A stretch of 42,321 nucleotides of DNA from Prevotellaceae bacterium UBA1720. GTDB lineage: Bacteria; Bacteroidota; Bacteroidia; Bacteroidales; Bacteroidaceae. Position 1 is the stretch's first letter. Each line of letters starts with the position of its first letter. Below are positions 40,388 through 42,321 of this stretch, one piece after another. Under the pieces are notes generated by a model. It saw only the letters and a list, made by a program, of their open reading frames with translations. It did no database searches and was not told the origin of the DNA. The translations under genes were made by a program, and so were the position numbers. The stretch covers positions 1 to 42,321 of the forward strand of contig DCIS01000067.1 of the NCBI GenBank assembly GCA_002317475.1, read 5' to 3'.

Positions 40388-41500
40388 TTACAATTCGCTT
40401 TCCTTCATGCGCTCTGCATTCTCAGCCACGATGAGGTGGTCGATGCAGTCCTGTATCTGTCCATCCATGAAGGCGTTCAGGTTGTAGATGGTGTAACCGA
40501 TACGGTGGTCGGTGATGCGTCCCTGAGGATAGTTGTAGGTACGTATCTTTGCACTGCGGTCACCTGTTGAGACCATGGTCTTACGTCGGCTTGCGATATC
40601 GTCGATATACTTCTGGTGCTCCTTGTCGTAGATGAAGGTACGCAGACGAGCCAGGGCACGTTCCTTGTTCTTGGGCTGGTCGCGTGTCTCGGTACATTCC
40701 ACCAGGATTTCCTCGTCCTCGTTGGTGAAGGGGTTGCGCCACATGTATCGTGCACGTACACCTGATTCCACCTTGTTCACGTTCTGACCACCAGCACCAC
40801 TCGAACGGAACGTATCCCACTTGATGGCACCCTCGTTGATCTCCACGTCAAAGGGTTCTGCCTCGGGCAGCACGGCTACCGTAGCGGCACTGGTATGTAC
40901 ACGTCCCTGAGTCTCTGTGGCAGGCACACGCTGAACGCGATGCACGCCGCTCTCGTATTTCAGAATGCCGTAGACACCCTCGCCCGTAACCGAGCAGACA
41001 ATTTCCTTGTAGCCACCCACAGCACCCTCGCTGAAGCTCGAGATGGCCATCTTCCAGCCTTTCGTCTCGAAATACTTGCTGTACATGCGGAAGAGGTCAC
41101 CGGCAAACAGTGCAGCCTCGTCGCCACCTGTACCACCACGGATCTCCAGCACCACGTTCTTGTCGTCCTCGGGGTCAGCAGGGATGAGCAGCAGCTTGAT
41201 CTCCTCCTCCAGTTCGGGGATGCGAGCCTCGCTTGTGGCCATCTCCTCACGCAGCATAGCCTTCATGTCGGCGTCATCCTCCATGGCTATCATCTCCTTG
41301 GCGTCCTCCACGTTCTGCAGACAGCCAACGTATTCCTTCCTGGCCTCTACAATCTTGCCCAGGTCCTTGTATTCCTTGGTCAGCTTCACGTAGCGCTTCT
41401 GGTCAGCAATCACCGAGGGGTCGGTAATCAGGGTGCTCACCTCCATATAGCGGCTTACGAGGCCTTCCAGTTTATCCAGTAATGAATTATTTTCTGCCAT
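40388..41500 (-). CDS. prfA: Peptide chain release factor 1
   Basis: Recognises UAA and UAG stop codons and triggers peptide release. At 370 aa it is normal length. The GGQ motif is in RSSGAGGQNVNKVESG (Q239), and the stop-recognition motif is PAT in RVPATETQGRVHTS, which marks RF1 rather than RF2 (SPF). The first 14 nt overlap the end of a 37-aa microprotein gene. Confidence 0.97.
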   Translation of the reverse strand: MAENNSLLDKLEGLVSRYMEVSTLITDPSVIADQKRYVKLTKEYKDLGKIVEARKEYVGCLQNVEDAKEMIAMEDDADMKAMLREEMATSEARIPELEEEIKLLLIPADPEDDKNVVLEIRGGTGGDEAALFAGDLFRMYSKYFETKGWKMAISSFSEGAVGGYKEIVCSVTGEGVYGILKYESGVHRVQRVPATETQGRVHTSAATVAVLPEAEPFDVEINEGAIKWDTFRSSGAGGQNVNKVESGVRARYMWRNPFTNEDEEILVECTETRDQPKNKERALARLRTFIYDKEHQKYIDDIASRRKTMVSTGDRSAKIRTYNYPQGRITDHRIGYTIYNLNAFMDGQIQDCIDHLIVAENAERMKESEL

Positions 41501-41600
41501 TCTTCTTCTTTTTCTTTGAGCGCTTTCTTTGGTTGTTCACCTGATTCCAAACGAAGGTCAGAATAACCAAAAAAGCAACCAGGGCTAATATGAATTCCAT
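41487..41600 (-). CDS. 37-aa membrane microprotein overlapping prfA
   Basis: ATG at 41600, TAA at 41487-41489, in a different frame from prfA with 14 nt overlap. The product begins MEFILALVAFLVILTFVW, a single hydrophobic span, followed by a polar, strongly basic tail (NNQRKRSKKKKKNGRK). By the positive-inside rule the tail should be cytoplasmic. The overlap suggests translational coupling to prfA. I do not recognise a family. It shares architecture, not clear sequence, with the 48-aa product at 9663-9809. A chance open frame is the main alternative, but the clean span, start and overlap favour a real gene. Confidence 0.6.
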   Translation of the reverse strand: MEFILALVAFLVILTFVWNQVNNQRKRSKKKKKNGRK

Positions 41601-41614
41601 TGTGTCACCCGTTT

Positions 41615-41679
41615 AAGTAAGCGGTCATTTTGATTACTTACTTTTAACTTTTAATTTTTAACTTTTAATTTTTAACTTA
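41615..41679. repeat. Dispersed repeat with AACTTTT/AATTTTT heptamers, copy 2
   Basis: AAGTAAGCGGTCATTTT followed by GATTACTTACTTTTAA and then alternating AACTTTT and AATTTTT units up to the purM stop. AAGTAAG (41615-41621) and CTTACTT form a 7-bp inverted repeat. It matches copy 1 at 39386-39493 in order of parts and in abutting a stop codon. Confidence 0.75.
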
Positions 41680-42321
41680 TTAGTAGTCGAATGTTCCAAA
41701 CTCACTCTTGATGGTCAGGCTCTTCTTGCCCTCCTCGATACGACCAACGATCTGAGCATCAATATTGAAGCTCTTGCTGATCTCGATGACCTTCTCTGCC
41801 TGTTTGGGAGAGACATACACCTCAAGGCGATGACCCATGTTGAATACCTTGTACATCTCGCTCCAGTCCGTTCCGCTGCAATCATGGATAGCCTTGAACA
41901 GAGGAGGCACGGGGAACATATTGTCCTTGATCACGCGACAGTTGTCCGAGACGAAGTGCAGCACCTTGGTCTGTGCACCACCAGTACAGTGCACCATACC
42001 GTGAATCTCGGGACGCAGTTCGTCGAGCAACTCCTTCACTACGGGAGCGTAGGTGCGTGTGGGGGAGAGAACCAACAGGCCGGCATTGATGGGCGAACCC
42101 TCAACCTTGTCGTCCAGTCTGTACTTACCACTGTACACCAGATCGCTGGGCACGGCGTGATCGTAGCTCTCTGGGTATTTCTCTGCCAGGTACTTGCTGA
42201 ACACATCGTGACGTGCACTGGTCAGACCGTTCGAGCCCATACCGCCGTTGTATTTCTTCTCGTATGTTGCCTGTCCGCAGCTGCTCAGACCCACGATGAC
42301 GTCACCGGGACGTATGTTCGC
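41680..42321 (-). CDS. purM: Phosphoribosylformylglycinamidine cyclo-ligase, C-terminal 213 residues
   Basis: Fifth step of purine synthesis: closes FGAM to aminoimidazole ribotide using ATP. Only the C-terminal part is in the window; the frame stays open to the edge, entering with ANIRPGDVIVGLSSCG. Family motifs: IVGLSSCGQATYEKKYNGG (glycine-rich segment after the dimer domain), IHGMVHCTGGAQTKVLHF and VFNMGHRLEVYV near the end. Bacteroidetes PurM is about 390 aa, so roughly 175 residues are missing. The stop is followed at once by a dispersed repeat. Confidence 0.92.
   Translation of the reverse strand, partial: ANIRPGDVIVGLSSCGQATYEKKYNGGMGSNGLTSARHDVFSKYLAEKYPESYDHAVPSDLVYSGKYRLDDKVEGSPINAGLLVLSPTRTYAPVVKELLDELRPEIHGMVHCTGGAQTKVLHFVSDNCRVIKDNMFPVPPLFKAIHDCSGTDWSEMYKVFNMGHRLEVYVSPKQAEKVIEISKSFNIDAQIVGRIEEGKKSLTIKSEFGTFDY

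Noticed and set aside
1..42321. tRNA, rRNA, insertion sequence or prophage genes
   Set aside because: I found no cloverleaf-type or rRNA sequence, no transposase, integrase or phage structural gene; the gaps are explained by promoters, hairpins and small repeats.

Overview
The window looks like a chromosomal segment from a Bacteroidales bacterium, most likely a gut or rumen Prevotella-type member of the Prevotellaceae. Signs seen directly are the fused lpxC-fabZ gene, large secreted proteins that end in C-terminal domains resembling the type IX secretion (T9SS) signal, BspA-type leucine-rich repeats, a hybrid-free membrane AraC regulator, and at least one clean Bacteroidetes promoter (TTTG, 20 nt, TAnnTTTG). 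Species cannot be fixed from the sequence alone.

Left part (1-9809, all minus strand): a run of closely spaced genes for exported proteins. In transcription order these are a 48-aa membrane microprotein, an 1817-aa discoidin/GLUG/BspA surface protein, a 435-aa lipoprotein, a 150-aa protein that is little more than a leader plus a T9SS-like C-terminal domain, a 700-aa SdsA1-type alkylsulfatase, and the start of another lipoprotein that runs off the window. Spacing is short or overlapping, so an operon is likely.

Centre (9810-21631): a 547-nt divergent control region with 21-22-bp direct repeats and hairpins, followed on the plus strand by one 3673-aa multidomain secreted protein (beta-helix/GLUG, FN3-like, three LamG-like domains, BACON-like domain, duplicated C-terminal modules). 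About 1000 residues of its middle are not recognisable. It contains G8 and G7 homopolymer tracts. Its 3' side carries two long inverted repeats shared with the convergent regulator gene.

Right-centre (21632-29867, minus strand): a four-gene unit behind a consensus promoter: GH43-like five-bladed propeller enzyme, GH128-like glycosidase with an N-terminal beta/gamma-crystallin-like segment, a zinc-protease-like (HExxH) protein with binding domains, and a membrane-anchored AraC-type regulator. It resembles a glycan or glycoprotein utilisation locus without SusC/SusD.

Right part (29943-42321, minus strand): core housekeeping genes. In transcription order: purM (partial), a 37-aa membrane microprotein overlapping prfA, prfA, pyrF, lpxD, lpxC-fabZ, lpxA, a pRiA4b ORF-3-like gene, miaA, a class A penicillin-binding protein and a PIF1-like helicase with TPRs. 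Together these serve purine and pyrimidine synthesis, translation termination, lipid A and fatty acid synthesis, tRNA modification and cell-wall synthesis. REP-like hairpins and an AACTTTT heptamer repeat element occupy the gaps.
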